Source: Salipiger bermudensis (GTDB taxonomy: Bacteria > Pseudomonadota > Alphaproteobacteria > Rhodobacterales > Rhodobacteraceae). From it: 64,000 nucleotides of DNA. A program made the position numbers and the translations under genes. This document shows positions 36,202-45,728 of the stretch, piece by piece (within the stretch, counting starts at the first letter, position 1; every line of letters begins with the position of its first letter). The notes beneath the pieces are model-generated. The model saw nothing but the letters and a program-made list of their open reading frames with translations, was not told where the DNA came from and ran no database searches. The DNA lies in assembly GCF_020171625.1 (NCBI RefSeq), contig NZ_JAIUZY010000001.1, forward strand, positions 434,001 through 498,000, in the 5' to 3' direction.

Positions 36202-36229
36202 AAACGGCCGCCCCGAAGGGCGGCCGTTT
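36202..36229 (-). terminator. Terminator of class II DAHP synthase gene
   Basis: A 12-bp stem (arms 36202-36213 and 36218-36229) that on the minus strand carries a C(TTCG)G tetraloop, followed by TTTCGCGTTTTC. Lies 20 bases after the gene's stop. Confidence 0.85.
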
Positions 36230-36250
36230 GCAAGATCGGATCGCGGCGGA

Positions 36251-37621
36251 TCAGCCGTGCGCCGCCTGCGGCTGGTCGTCCCGCAGCGAGGTCAGTTCCT
36301 CGGCCACGAGGAAGGCCAGCTCGAGCGATTGCGACGCGTTGAGACGCGGATCGCAGGCGGTGTGGTAGCGGTCGCTCAGGTTCTCGTCCGAGACCGCGAA
36401 CACGCCACCGGTGCACTCGGTCACGTCCTGCCCGGTCATCTCGAAATGCACGCCGCCGGGGACGGTGCCCTGATCGCGGTGCACGGCGAAGAAATCGCGC
36501 ACTTCGCGCAGCACCGAGTCGAACGGACGGGTCTTGTAGCCGCTGGCCGACTTGATGGTGTTGCCATGCATCGGATCGCAGACCCAGACCACGTTCGCGC
36601 CCTCGCTGCGCACCGTCTCGATTAGGCGCGGCAGATGCTCGGCGGCCTTGCCGGCCCCGAAGCGGGTGATCAGCGTCAGGCGACCGGCCTCGTTCTCGGG
36701 GTTCAGCTTGGCCATCAGGACCTTGAGGTCTTCCGAGGTCATCGACGGGCCGCACTTGAGACCGATCGGGTTCATCACGCCGCTGGCGAATTCCACATGC
36801 GCGCCGTCCGGCTGACGGGTGCGGTCGCCGATCCAGATCATGTGGCCGGAGCCAGCAAGCCACTTGCCGGAGGTCGAGTCGATCCGGGTCAGCGCCTCTT
36901 CGTACTCGAGCAGCAGAGACTCGTGCGAGGTGTAGAAGTTCACCTGATGCAGCGCCGCCGAGCGGTTGCTGTCGACGCCGGCCGCTTTCATGAAGTCGAG
37001 CGTGTCACCGATGCGGTTGGCCATGTCGCGGTAGCGCGCGGCCTTCTCGCCCTCGGTGAAGCCCAGCGTCCACTGGTGCACCTGATGCACGTCGGCATAG
37101 CCGCCGGTCGAGAAGGCGCGCAGCAGGTTGAGCGTGGCCGCGGCCTGCGTGTAGGCCTGCAGCATCTTCTGCGGGTTCGGCTTGCGCGCTTCGGGGGTGA
37201 AGGCCAGCTCGTTGATGATGTCGCCGCGGAAGCTCGGCAGTTCGAGACCGTCCACGGTCTCGGTCGGGGCCGAGCGCGGTTTGGCGAACTGGCCGGCCAT
37301 TCGGCCCACCTTCACCACCGGCACCTTGGCGCCGTAGGTGAGCACCATCGCCATCTGCAGCATCACCTTGAAGGTGTCACGGATGCCGTTGGCCGAGAAC
37401 TGGTCGAAGGCTTCGGCGCAATCGCCGCCCTGCAGCAGGAAGGCCTCGCCGCGCGAAGCTTTGCCGAGCTCGGTCCGCAGCCGGCGCGCCTCGCCTGCAA
37501 ATACCAGCGGCGGATATTTCGACAGCTGCGCCTCGACGGCCTCCAGTTCGGCCTGATCCTGATACTCGGGCATCTGGATCCGGGGCTTTGCTCTCCAGCT
37601 CGACTTGGTCCACTCACTCAT
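36251..37621 (-). CDS. 3-deoxy-7-phosphoheptulonate synthase, class II
   Basis: 456-residue class II (plant-type) DAHP synthase: condenses phosphoenolpyruvate and erythrose 4-phosphate, the first step to aromatic amino acids. Diagnostic segments are '[19 protein letters not shown]', '[12 protein letters not shown]', '[14 protein letters not shown]', '[14 protein letters not shown]', 'NPIGLKCGP' and 'VCDPMHGNT'. Feedback control cannot be judged from sequence alone. Alone in its transcription unit; shikimate gene aroQ lies 22 kb away and trpE 24 kb away in this window. Confidence 0.96.
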   Translation of the reverse strand: MSEWTKSSWRAKPRIQMPEYQDQAELEAVEAQLSKYPPLVFAGEARRLRTELGKASRGEAFLLQGGDCAEAFDQFSANGIRDTFKVMLQMAMVLTYGAKVPVVKVGRMAGQFAKPRSAPTETVDGLELPSFRGDIINELAFTPEARKPNPQKMLQAYTQAAATLNLLRAFSTGGYADVHQVHQWTLGFTEGEKAARYRDMANRIGDTLDFMKAAGVDSNRSAALHQVNFYTSHESLLLEYEEALTRIDSTSGKWLAGSGHMIWIGDRTRQPDGAHVEFASGVMNPIGLKCGPSMTSEDLKVLMAKLNPENEAGRLTLITRFGAGKAAEHLPRLIETVRSEGANVVWVCDPMHGNTIKSASGYKTRPFDSVLREVRDFFAVHRDQGTVPGGVHFEMTGQDVTECTGGVFAVSDENLSDRYHTACDPRLNASQSLELAFLVAEELTSLRDDQPQAAHG

Positions 37622-37827
37622 GGCTCTCTCCCACGCGGTCTCCGTTAGCGAAAACGTCTGGAGGCTCTACCAAAGTGAGCCAAAGAACGCCATAGGAAAT
37701 GCCGCTGATCTCTTGACGGGTTTTGGGCTTTCTGCCCATGTGGCCGGACCCAGCCGAACGCCGTAAACGCGTTCTTGAGACTGCGGCCCGTATAGGTCGC
37801 ACGCCCCGAATAGCCGCGAGGGATTAT

Positions 37828-38838
37828 ATGCCGGTGCAGAACAGAGCTTTCGAGGCCGAAACGCAGGCCAAGCCGCGCCGGTTCGTGTTTGTCCTTCTGC
37901 CGGAGTTTTCCCTGCTGAGTTTTTCCGCCGCGCTCGAGGCGCTGCGCATTGCCAACCGCATGGCCGGGGCCCCGCTTTACAGCTGGGTGTTGACCTCCGA
38001 AGGCGGTGAGACCGCGCGCTGCTCGGCGGGCGCTGCGTTCAATCTCGATTGCGAGCTGCCCGAGCTGACCCGCGACGACGTGGTGCTGCTTTGCGGCGGG
38101 CTCGATATCGCCGATGCCACCACCAAGCGGCTGATGAACTGGCTGCGGCGCGAGGCCCGGCGCGGGCTCACCATGGGCGGGCTCTGCACCGCAAGCTGGT
38201 CGCTGGCCGAGGCCGGGCTGCTCGACGGCAAGCGCGCCACCATTCACTGGGAAAACCAGGACGGGTTCGAAGAGGAATTCCCCGAGGTCGAGCTGACCAA
38301 GTCTGTTTTCGTGGCCGACGGAAACCGGCTCTCGACAGCCGGCGGCACCGCCTCGATCGACCTGATGCTGAAGCTGATCGCCGACGATCACGGCGCCGAC
38401 ATGGCCAACGCGGTGGCCGACCAGCTGATCTATTCCTCGATCCGCACCGATCAGGACACCCAGCGGCTGTCGACGCCCACGCGCATCGGCGTGCGCCATC
38501 CCAAGCTGGCGCAGGTCATCAAGATGATGGAAGGCAACATCGAGGAGCCGATCTCGCCGGCGCTGCTGGCACGGGATGTCGGCATGTCGACGCGCCAGCT
38601 CGAGCGGTTGTTCCGCCGCTACCTCAACCGCTCGCCCAAGCGCTACTACATGGAGCTGCGGTTGCAGAAGGCGCGCAACTTGCTCATGCAGACCGACATG
38701 AGCGTGATCAACGTGGCTCTGGCCTGCGGCTTCGCCAGCCCCTCGCATTTCTCGAAATGCTACCGGGCGCATTACCAGACCACGCCCTATCGCGAGCGTG
38801 GCACGCTGGGCGGCAAACCGCCTCGCGACGAGGGCTAG
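37828..38838 (+). CDS. GlxA-family AraC-type transcription regulator
   Basis: 336 residues from ATG 37828, which has GAGGGA ahead; earlier in-frame starts lack a site. Residues about 17-185 are a DJ-1/PfpI-like amidase fold ('RRFVFVLLPEFSLLSFSAALEALRIANRMA', 'GGLCTASWSLAEAGLLDGKRATIHW'); residues about 235-330 are two AraC helix-turn-helix motifs ('ALLARDVGMSTRQLERLFRRYL', 'VINVALACGFASPSHFSKCYRAHY'). Relatives include GbdR/CdhR, regulators of glycine betaine or carnitine breakdown; the local context gives no target. Divergent from the DAHP synthase gene. Confidence 0.9.
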   Translation: MPVQNRAFEAETQAKPRRFVFVLLPEFSLLSFSAALEALRIANRMAGAPLYSWVLTSEGGETARCSAGAAFNLDCELPELTRDDVVLLCGGLDIADATTKRLMNWLRREARRGLTMGGLCTASWSLAEAGLLDGKRATIHWENQDGFEEEFPEVELTKSVFVADGNRLSTAGGTASIDLMLKLIADDHGADMANAVADQLIYSSIRTDQDTQRLSTPTRIGVRHPKLAQVIKMMEGNIEEPISPALLARDVGMSTRQLERLFRRYLNRSPKRYYMELRLQKARNLLMQTDMSVINVALACGFASPSHFSKCYRAHYQTTPYRERGTLGGKPPRDEG

Positions 38839-39020
38839 GCGTCTTCAGCCGACCGACGAAAAAGGTCTGCGTAGCCTGCCTCCTGCCTCGGTCGTCTCCC
38901 TCCGACGCGCTGCGTCTTAAGCAACTCGTCGAGAGAGCCCGACAGGTGGCGGAGCTCCGCATTGAAACGGCTGTCCGAGCAGCTTGCCAGCGGCCTGCTA
39001 GGGCTGCGTCGCGGCGTGCC

Positions 39021-40109
39021 TCAGGGCCGTGTCGCGCGGTAGAGCGTGCCGTTGCCTTCGCTGAGGAACCAGATCGCGCCGTCGGGGCCCTGATCGACGT
39101 CGCGCACCCGCTGCGTGGCCTCACTTTTGAGCTGTTCGACCTCGCGCAGCGGGTCGCCCGACAGGCGCGCGATGTAGTCGAACTTGAGCGACCCCACGAG
39201 CGCATCCCCGTCCCAGCGTCCGCCCCGCAGGAACACGATGTCCGACGGCGCGTTCGACGGGTCCCAGTAGAAGATCGGCTGCTCCATCCCGGGCTTCGAG
39301 GTGCCCTCGCCGATCCTGGCGCCGGAGTAGTGCCGCCCGTAGGAGATCACCGGCCAGCCGTAATTGGCGCCCTTCTCGATCCGGTTGACCTCGTCCCCGC
39401 CCTGCGCGCCGTGCTCGACCGCCCAGAGCTGGCCACGGCCATCGAAGCCGAGCCCCTGCGGGTTGCGGTGACCGTAGCTCCAGATCTCCGGCTGCGCGCC
39501 ACTCTGCCCGACGAACGGATTGTCGCGCGGCACCGCGCCATCGCGGGTGATGCGGATCACCGAGCCGTTGTGGCGGGCCAGGTCCTGCGCCGCCGGTCGG
39601 TCGCCGCGTTCGCCGATCGTGACGAAGAGATGCCCGTCCGGCGCCTCCTCGATGCGCGAGCCGAAATGCCGCCCGCCGCTAGAACCCGGCGCCATCTCGA
39701 AGATGGTCTCGGCGCTCTCGAGCCGGCTGCCATCCTGCGACAGCCGCGCCTTCAGGACCGCGGTGCCGGCGCCACCCTGCTGGCGCTTGGAATAGGTCAG
39801 GAAGATCTCGCGGCGCGTGTCGAAATCGCGCGGCACGAGCACGTCGAGCAGACCGCCCTGCCCGCGCGTATAGAGATCGGGCAGCCCCGAGACCCGCTGC
39901 GCGCGGCCGTCGCGCACCGCCAGCAGATCGCCCCCGCGCTCGGTGATCAGGATCGTTCCATCGGGCAGGAAATCGAAGCTCCACGGCGTGTCGAGCCCCT
40001 GCACAACCGGGCTGATCGAAAGCGGCCCCGTGCTGCTTGGAATGTCCTGCGCCAGCGCCGTCCCCGCGGGGACAAGCGCAAGCCATGCTGCGAAAATCGC
40101 GTGCTTCAT
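39021..40109 (-). CDS. PQQ-dependent soluble aldose sugar dehydrogenase
   Basis: 362-residue periplasmic six-bladed beta-propeller oxidoreductase (YliI/Asd type). Signal peptide at residues 1-21 (ending ALA). Then 'VVQGLDTPWSFDFLPDGTILITERGGDL', 'GRHFGSRIEEAPDGHLFVTIGERGDR', 'SYGHRNPQGLGFD' and 'YGWPVISYGRHYSG', all PQQ/Ca-site regions of this family. It would oxidise aldoses directly in the periplasm if PQQ is available. ATG 40109 has GGGAGGTGCCCGAG upstream; the antisense frame runs on for thousands of bases but only this part is a protein. Divergent from the liv-type operon. Confidence 0.92.
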   Translation of the reverse strand: MKHAIFAAWLALVPAGTALAQDIPSSTGPLSISPVVQGLDTPWSFDFLPDGTILITERGGDLLAVRDGRAQRVSGLPDLYTRGQGGLLDVLVPRDFDTRREIFLTYSKRQQGGAGTAVLKARLSQDGSRLESAETIFEMAPGSSGGRHFGSRIEEAPDGHLFVTIGERGDRPAAQDLARHNGSVIRITRDGAVPRDNPFVGQSGAQPEIWSYGHRNPQGLGFDGRGQLWAVEHGAQGGDEVNRIEKGANYGWPVISYGRHYSGARIGEGTSKPGMEQPIFYWDPSNAPSDIVFLRGGRWDGDALVGSLKFDYIARLSGDPLREVEQLKSEATQRVRDVDQGPDGAIWFLSEGNGTLYRATRP

Positions 40110-40262
40110 CTCGGGCACCTCCCTCCTGTCGATATGGGGCCGCAGGACAGGCGGGCAAGTTGGTTGCCCGTGCGGAAGCCAAGCCTGTGCCCCCTTTTCT
40201 TTTGTCAAGGGCTTGCATAGGCTGACGCCCGGACAACGCGTTCCAATAAGGGAGATCCTCAC

Positions 40263-41450
40263 ATGAAAAAGTGGCTTCTGGCTTCTGCCGCCACCACGCT
40301 GCTTGCCGCTGGCGCCGTTCAGGCCGAAGACGCCAAGATCGGCGTCATCCTCGGCTTCACCGGCCCGATTGAATCGCTGACCCCGTCGATGGGCGCGAGC
40401 GCCGAGCTGGCCCTGACCGAGGTCAACGATAGCGGCAAGTTCCTCGAGGGCGTCACGCTGAGCCCGGTGCGCGCCGACTCGACCTGCATCGACAGCGCCG
40501 CCGCAACCGCAGCCGCGGAACGCCTCGTCACCACCGATGGCGTGGTCGCGATCATGGGCGCCGACTGCTCGGGCGTGACCGGTGCCGTCCTGTCGAACGT
40601 CGCGGTGCCGAACGGCGTGCCGATGATCTCGCCCTCGGCCACCTCGCCGGCGCTGTCGAATGCCGAAGACAACGGCCTGTTCTTCCGCACCTCGCCCTCC
40701 GACGCCCGCCAGGGCGAAGTGCTCGCCAGCATCCTGAGCGAGCGCGACGTCTCCTCGGTGGCGGTGACCTACACCAACAACGACTACGGCAAGGGCTTTG
40801 CCGACAGCTTCGCCGCGGCCTTCGAGGCCGAGGGCGGCGAGATCACGCTGTCCGCGCCGCACGAGGACGGCAAGGGCGACTACTCCGCTGAAATCGGGGC
40901 GCTGGCCTCGGCCGGTGGCGACGTGCTCGTAGTGCTGGGCTACTCCGACCAGGGCGGCAAGGGCATGATCCAGGCCGCGCTCGACACCGGCGCCTTCGAC
41001 ACCTTCGCCATGGGCGACGGCATGTATTCCGACGCGCTGGTGGCCGATCTCGGCGGCGATATCGAAGGCAGCTTCGGGTCGGTGCCGTGGGCCGAGGGCG
41101 AAGGCACCGAAGCCTTCACCAAGCTCGCGACCGACGCCGGCATTAACGCCGAGAGCTCCTATACCCGCGAAAGCTATGACGCGGCGGCCCTGATCGCGCT
41201 GGCGATGATGAAGGGCGGCGAGGCGTCCTCGGCCGCGGTGGCGGCAAACGTGCTCGACGTGGCCAACGCGCCGGGCGAGCCGATCCTGCCGGGCGAGCTT
41301 GGCAAGGCGATGGAAATCCTCGCCGAGGGCGGTGACGTGGACTATGTCGGCGCCACCAACGTGGAACTCGTCGGTGAAGGCGAAGCCGCCGGCACCTACC
41401 GCTATTACGAGATCAAGGACGGCGACTTCAGCACCGTCTCGTTCAAGTAA
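40263..41450 (+). CDS. Branched-chain amino acid-type ABC transporter substrate-binding protein
   Basis: 395-residue periplasmic binding protein of family 4 (LivJ/LivK-like). Signal peptide 1-21 (ending VQA), then 'KIGVILGFTGPIESLTPSMGASAELALTEVN' and 'GVVAIMGADCSGVTGAVLS'. Two cysteines are present, Cys near residue 75 and near 101. First gene of a five-gene importer; a GGGAGATCCTCAC ribosome site precedes the ATG. Ligand could be leucine-type amino acids, but family 4 also covers amides and urea; not decidable here. Confidence 0.9.
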   Translation: MKKWLLASAATTLLAAGAVQAEDAKIGVILGFTGPIESLTPSMGASAELALTEVNDSGKFLEGVTLSPVRADSTCIDSAAATAAAERLVTTDGVVAIMGADCSGVTGAVLSNVAVPNGVPMISPSATSPALSNAEDNGLFFRTSPSDARQGEVLASILSERDVSSVAVTYTNNDYGKGFADSFAAAFEAEGGEITLSAPHEDGKGDYSAEIGALASAGGDVLVVLGYSDQGGKGMIQAALDTGAFDTFAMGDGMYSDALVADLGGDIEGSFGSVPWAEGEGTEAFTKLATDAGINAESSYTRESYDAAALIALAMMKGGEASSAAVAANVLDVANAPGEPILPGELGKAMEILAEGGDVDYVGATNVELVGEGEAAGTYRYYEIKDGDFSTVSFK

Positions 41451-41473
41451 TCTCGCGTCACGGATGACGATGG

Positions 41474-41500
41474 ACAGCCCGGGGTCGGTCCCCGGGCTGT
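41474..41500 (+). promoter_or_regulatory. Intercistronic hairpin after binding-protein gene
   Basis: Perfect 11-bp stem ACAGCCCGGGG/CCCCGGGCTGT (arms 41474-41484 and 41490-41500) followed by only TTGC. It is probably a partial terminator or 3'-end protector that keeps binding-protein mRNA more abundant than the distal ABC genes. Confidence 0.65.
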
Positions 41501-41549
41501 TTGCAATAACAAGACAGGCGCAGCAAACCGCGCCGGAGGGGAACAAGCA

Positions 41550-42329
41550 TTGATCCGGGTGGACAACCTGCACCGCCATTTCGGCGGCTTCCGCGCCGTT
41601 GACGGCGCCTCGCTCGAGATTGCCGACGGCTCGATCACCGGGCTGGTGGGCCCCAACGGGGCCGGCAAGTCGACACTTTTCAACGTCATCGCCGGCGCCC
41701 TGCCGCCGACCTCCGGCACGATCTGGATGGACGGCGAGGACATCACCGGCCTGCCGCCGCACGCGCTGTTCCACAAGGGGCTGCTGCGCACCTTCCAGAT
41801 CGCGCACGAGTTCTCGTCGATGAGCTGCCGCGAGAACCTGATGATGGTGCCGGGCGAACAGGCGGGCGAGAGCCTGTGGAACGCCTGGTTCGGGCGCGGC
41901 CGTATCGCGCAGGAAGAGGCGGCGCTTCTGAAGAAGGCCGACGAGGTGCTCGACTTCCTGACCATCTCGCACCTGAAGGACGAGAAGGCCGGCAACCTGT
42001 CCGGTGGGCAGAAGAAGCTGCTCGAGCTCGGGCGCACGATGATGGTCGACGCCAAGATCGTCTTCCTCGACGAGGTCGGCGCGGGCGTCAACCGCACGCT
42101 GCTCAACACCATCGCCGACACCATCGTGAAGCTCAACCGCGAGCGCGGCTACACCTTCTGCGTCATCGAGCACGACATGGATTTCATCGGCCGCATCTGC
42201 GACCCGGTCATCGTGATGGCCGAGGGCAAGAAGCTGGCCCAGGGCACGCTCGACGAGATCAAGGCCAACGAGGCCGTCATCGAGGCCTATCTCGGCACCG
42301 GGCTCAAGAACAAGGAGGCGGCGGGATGA
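41550..42329 (+). CDS. ABC transporter ATP-binding protein, LivG type
   Basis: 259-residue ATPase. Walker A 'GPNGAGKST' near residue 35, signature 'LSGGQKKLLELGR', Walker B 'IVFLDEVGAG' and the H-loop 'FCVIEHDMDFI' are intact (Walker B reads DEVGAG rather than DEPAAG). The start is TTG 41550 with a CGGAGGGG site; it gives MIRVDNLHRHFGGFRAV, right for LivG. Second gene of the importer. Confidence 0.94.
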   Translation: MIRVDNLHRHFGGFRAVDGASLEIADGSITGLVGPNGAGKSTLFNVIAGALPPTSGTIWMDGEDITGLPPHALFHKGLLRTFQIAHEFSSMSCRENLMMVPGEQAGESLWNAWFGRGRIAQEEAALLKKADEVLDFLTISHLKDEKAGNLSGGQKKLLELGRTMMVDAKIVFLDEVGAGVNRTLLNTIADTIVKLNRERGYTFCVIEHDMDFIGRICDPVIVMAEGKKLAQGTLDEIKANEAVIEAYLGTGLKNKEAAG

Positions 42330-42345
42330 GATCAGCGCTGCGCGG

Positions 42346-42399
42346 TGGGGGCGCTGCCCCCACACCCCCGAGGTATTTTCGAACCAAAGAAGAGGGGGC
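42346..42399 (+). repeat. REP-like intergenic repeat, copy 2
   Basis: Hairpin GGGGGCGCTGCCCCC, then CACCCCCGAGGTATTTTC and a purine end AAAGAAGAGGGG: the same order of parts as 9729-9796. It lies inside the operon between livG-type and livF-type genes, and its purine tail supplies the ribosome site of the next gene. Confidence 0.65.
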
Positions 42400-42405
42400 G
42401 GTGAC

Positions 42406-43230
42406 ATGAGCGGCGGTCCCTATGGCGATCGAGGCAACAAGGACCTCAGCATCGCCAACCCGCGCGGCATGGGGGTCGAGCGCCCGGTGCGCGCGGGCGG
42501 ACGCGAACGCCCTGCCCCCGGCGGGCCGTTCCTGATCGGCGAGGCGATGACCGGCGGCTATGGCCGCGGCTCCGATATCCTGCACGGCTGCACAATCGCG
42601 GTCGATCGCGGCGAGATCGCCGTCATCGTCGGGCCCAACGGCGCCGGCAAGTCGACGGCGATGAAGGCGGTGTTCGGAATGCTGAGCCTGCGCGAGGGCA
42701 TGGTGCGCCTCGACGGCGAGGACATCACCGCGCTGACGCCGCAGGCCCGCGTCCGCAAGGGCATGGGCTTCGTGCCGCAGACCCACAATATCTTCACCTC
42801 GATGACGGTCGAGGAGAACCTCGAGATGGGCGCCTTCATCCGGCGCGACGACATCGCGGACACCATGGAGCAGGTCTATACGCTGTTCCCGATCCTCAAG
42901 GACAAGCGCCGGCAGGCCGCGGGCGAGCTTTCGGGCGGCCAGCGCCAGCAGGTCGCCGTGGGCCGGGCGCTGATGACCAAGCCCAAGGTGCTGATGCTCG
43001 ACGAGCCCACCGCCGGGGTGAGCCCGATCGTCATGGACGAGCTCTTCGACCGCATCATCGAGGTCGCCCGCACCGGGCTGCCGGTGCTGATGGTGGAGCA
43101 GAACGCCCGCCAGGCGCTGGCCATCGCCGACAAGGGCTACGTTCTGGTGCAGGGCCGCAACGCTCATACCGGCACCGGCAAGGCGCTGCTCGAGGATGAC
43201 GACGTCCGCCGCAGCTTCCTGGGGGGCTGA
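42406..43230 (+). CDS. ABC transporter ATP-binding protein, LivF type, with N-terminal extension
   Basis: 274-residue ATPase, about 40 residues longer than usual LivF (around 235). The extra N-terminus (residues 1-42) is Gly/Arg/Pro-rich and looks disordered; the domain proper starts at 'FLIGEAMTGGYGRGSDILHG'. Walker A 'GPNGAGKST', signature 'LSGGQRQQ', Walker B 'VLMLDEPTAG' and 'MVEQNARQAL' are intact. ATG 42406 has a GAGGGGG site just ahead, from the repeat; a start at Met22 or Met48 is less likely. Confidence 0.93.
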   Translation: MSGGPYGDRGNKDLSIANPRGMGVERPVRAGGRERPAPGGPFLIGEAMTGGYGRGSDILHGCTIAVDRGEIAVIVGPNGAGKSTAMKAVFGMLSLREGMVRLDGEDITALTPQARVRKGMGFVPQTHNIFTSMTVEENLEMGAFIRRDDIADTMEQVYTLFPILKDKRRQAAGELSGGQRQQVAVGRALMTKPKVLMLDEPTAGVSPIVMDELFDRIIEVARTGLPVLMVEQNARQALAIADKGYVLVQGRNAHTGTGKALLEDDDVRRSFLGG

Positions 43231-43292
43231 GCCATGACCTGCGCTGCGATCCGCCTTCACAAAAGACCAAGACTTACCGGGGAGCACCCCTG

Positions 43293-44303
43293 ATGGATTT
43301 CCTTAACGCGTTGGTCGTCCTGGCCAACTTCGTGTTCATTCCCGCCTTTGCCTATGGCAGCCAGCTGGCGCTGGGGGCGCTTGGCGTGACGCTGATCTAC
43401 GGCATCCTGCGGTTCTCCAACTTCGCCCATGGCGACACCATGGCGATCGGCACGATGTTCACTATCCTTGTGACCTGGGGGCTGCAGGCCCTGGGCGTGA
43501 GCTTCGGCCCGCTGCCCACGGCGCTTCTCGCCATTCCCTTCGGCATTGTGCTGACCGCGCTGCTGGTGCTGGGCACCGACCGGCTGGTCTATCGCTTCTA
43601 CCGCGAGCAGAAGGCCAAGCCGGTGATCCTCGTGATCGTGTCGATGGGGGTGATGTTCATCTATAACGGCCTCACCCGCCTGATCATCGGCCCCGGCGAC
43701 CAGAACTTCGCCGATGGCGAGCGCTTCCTGGTGTCGGCGCGTGACTTCAAGGCGATGACCGGCCTCGACGAGGGGCTGGCGCTGAAATCGACGCAGGCGA
43801 TCACCGTGGTGGTGGCGATCCTCGTGGTCGCGCTGCTGTTCTGGTTCCTCAACCACACCCGCACCGGCAAGTCGATGCGGGCCTATTCCGACAACGAGGA
43901 TCTGGCGCTGCTCTCGGGCATCAACCCCGAGCGTGTGGTCATGGTGACGTGGATCATCGTGGCGGCGCTGGCGGTGGTGGCGGGCACGCTCTACGGGCTC
44001 GACAAGAGCTTTAAGCCCTTCACCTACTTCCAGATCCTGCTGCCGATCTTCGCCAGCGCCATCGTCGGCGGGCTCGGCTCGCCGATCGGCGCGATTGCCG
44101 GAGGCTTCATCATCGCCTTCTCCGAGGTCGGCATCACCTATGCCTGGAAGAAGGTGCTCGAATACATGCTGCCCGAGAGCCTCGAGCCGTCGGGGCTCGT
44201 GCAGCTCATGTCCACCGACTACAAGTTCGCCGTCAGCTTCGTGATCCTGATCATCGTGCTGCTGTTCCGGCCGACCGGTCTGTTCAAGGGAAAATCGGTA
44301 TGA
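43293..44303 (+). CDS. Branched-chain amino acid-type ABC transporter permease, LivH type
   Basis: 336-residue inner-membrane permease with about eight hydrophobic segments. 'QLALGALGVTLIYGILRFSNFAHGDTMAIG' at the N-terminus and 'FASAIVGGLGSPIGAIAGGFIIAFSE' near the end are LivH signatures. Starts 62 bases after livF-type gene with GGGGAGCACCCC ahead; its stop overlaps the LivM-type start by ATGA. Confidence 0.95.
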   Translation: MDFLNALVVLANFVFIPAFAYGSQLALGALGVTLIYGILRFSNFAHGDTMAIGTMFTILVTWGLQALGVSFGPLPTALLAIPFGIVLTALLVLGTDRLVYRFYREQKAKPVILVIVSMGVMFIYNGLTRLIIGPGDQNFADGERFLVSARDFKAMTGLDEGLALKSTQAITVVVAILVVALLFWFLNHTRTGKSMRAYSDNEDLALLSGINPERVVMVTWIIVAALAVVAGTLYGLDKSFKPFTYFQILLPIFASAIVGGLGSPIGAIAGGFIIAFSEVGITYAWKKVLEYMLPESLEPSGLVQLMSTDYKFAVSFVILIIVLLFRPTGLFKGKSV

Positions 44304-45589
44304 GGACGCTCGCTCTTTTCGCACTGATCGCGGCGCTGATCCTCGGCACCGGCTTCGTGCAAAGCTGGAACTCGGCGCTGATCATCCTCAACATGGGTCT
44401 GGTGAGCGCCATCATGGCGCTTGGCGTCAACCTGCAATGGGGTCTTGCGGGGCTGTTCAACGTGGGCGTCATGGGCTTCGTGGCGCTCGGTGGTCTGGCC
44501 GTGGTGCTGACCTCGGTCGCGCCGGTGCCCGAGGCCTGGGAAGCGGGCGGCTGGCGGGTCGCGGCGGCCATCGTGCTGGCGCTTGCCGCCATCGCGGTCG
44601 CCGTCCTTGCCTGGAAGAGACTGCCGCGCAAGACCCGCGGCTGGGCCGTCGCCGCCATCGCCGTGGTCGGGTTCTTCGTTTATCGCGCGCTGCTCGACCC
44701 GGCGGTCTCGGCCATCGAGGCGGTCGATCCCGCCGCCACCGGGTTCCTCGGCGGGCTCGGTCTGCCGGTTCTGCTGGCCTGGCCGGTAGGCGGTCTGCTC
44801 GCCGCGGGCGTGGCCTGGGTGATCGGCAAGACCGCGCTGGGGCTGCGCTCGGACTACCTCGCCATCGCCACGCTGGGCATCGCCGAGATCATCCTCGCGG
44901 TGCTGAAGAACGAGGACTGGCTGACCCGTGGCGTCAAGAACGTCATCGGCCTGCCGCGCCCGGTTCCCTACGAGATCGACCTGCAGGGCGATCCGGGCTT
45001 CGTGGAGACTGCTGCCGGCCTCGGGCTCGACCCGACCACCGCCTCGACGATCTATGTCAAGCTTGGGTACTCGGTGCTGTTTGCCGTTGTGCTGGTGGCG
45101 TTGCTGGTGCTGGCGCAACTGGCGCTGAACTCGCCGTGGGGCCGGATGATGCGCGCGGTGCGCGACAACGAGGAGGCCGCCGAAGCGATGGGCAAGGATG
45201 TCACCGCGCGGCACCTGCAGATCTTCATCCTCGGTTCGGCGCTCTGCGGAATCGCCGGTGCGATGATGACCACGCTCGACGGCCAGCTCACCCCCTCGAG
45301 CTACCAGCCGCTGCGCTACACCTTCCTGATCTGGGTGATGGTGATCGTCGGCGGCTCGGGCAACAACCTCGGCGCGGTGCTGGGCGGGTTCCTGATCTGG
45401 TTCCTCTGGGTGCAGGTCGAGCCGATGGGCCAGTGGCTGATGGGGGCGATCACCGCCGGTATGGCCGACGGCTCGGCGCTCAAGGCGCACCTGCTGGGCA
45501 GCGTGCAGCACATGCGCCTGCTGACCATGGGGGTGATCCTGCTGCTGGTGCTGCGCTTCGCCCCGAGAGGGCTGTTGCCGGAGCGCTGA
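44300..45589 (+). CDS. Branched-chain amino acid-type ABC transporter permease, LivM type
   Basis: 429-residue permease, longer than average LivM because of a segment between about 75 and 160 with two additional hydrophobic stretches. Core motifs 'ALGVNLQWGLAGLFNVGVMGFVALGG', 'LRSDYLAIATLGIAEII', 'GRMMRAVRDNEEAAEAMGKDVTARHLQIF' (EAA-type loop) and 'VGGSGNNLGAVLGGFLIW' are clear. Last gene of the importer, followed by a terminator. Confidence 0.94.
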   Translation: MRTLALFALIAALILGTGFVQSWNSALIILNMGLVSAIMALGVNLQWGLAGLFNVGVMGFVALGGLAVVLTSVAPVPEAWEAGGWRVAAAIVLALAAIAVAVLAWKRLPRKTRGWAVAAIAVVGFFVYRALLDPAVSAIEAVDPAATGFLGGLGLPVLLAWPVGGLLAAGVAWVIGKTALGLRSDYLAIATLGIAEIILAVLKNEDWLTRGVKNVIGLPRPVPYEIDLQGDPGFVETAAGLGLDPTTASTIYVKLGYSVLFAVVLVALLVLAQLALNSPWGRMMRAVRDNEEAAEAMGKDVTARHLQIFILGSALCGIAGAMMTTLDGQLTPSSYQPLRYTFLIWVMVIVGGSGNNLGAVLGGFLIWFLWVQVEPMGQWLMGAITAGMADGSALKAHLLGSVQHMRLLTMGVILLLVLRFAPRGLLPER

Positions 45590-45621
45590 TAGCAGACGCT
45601 TAATCTCTCGTGCTGCAAGAT

Positions 45622-45650
45622 GGCCCCGGTGTCTGCGCCGGGGCCTTCTC
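45622..45650 (+). terminator. Terminator of liv-type operon
   Basis: Stem GGCCCCGG/CCGGGGCC (45622-45629 and 45638-45645) followed by TTCTCATTT, 33 bases after the last gene. Confidence 0.75.
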
Positions 45651-45728
45651 ATTTGCAAGGTTCCGCCGATGGCGCGGTGCACTCCGACAGCCCCTGGAAC
45701 GCAGTGCATGAGTGGACGTTGACCCGGC

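Noticed and set aside
39021-42407. A 1128-codon open frame on the minus strand
   Set aside because: Only 39021-40109 is a real protein (PQQ dehydrogenase). The rest is antisense to the liv-type genes; its His/Arg-rich translation is the usual mirror of GC-rich codons.
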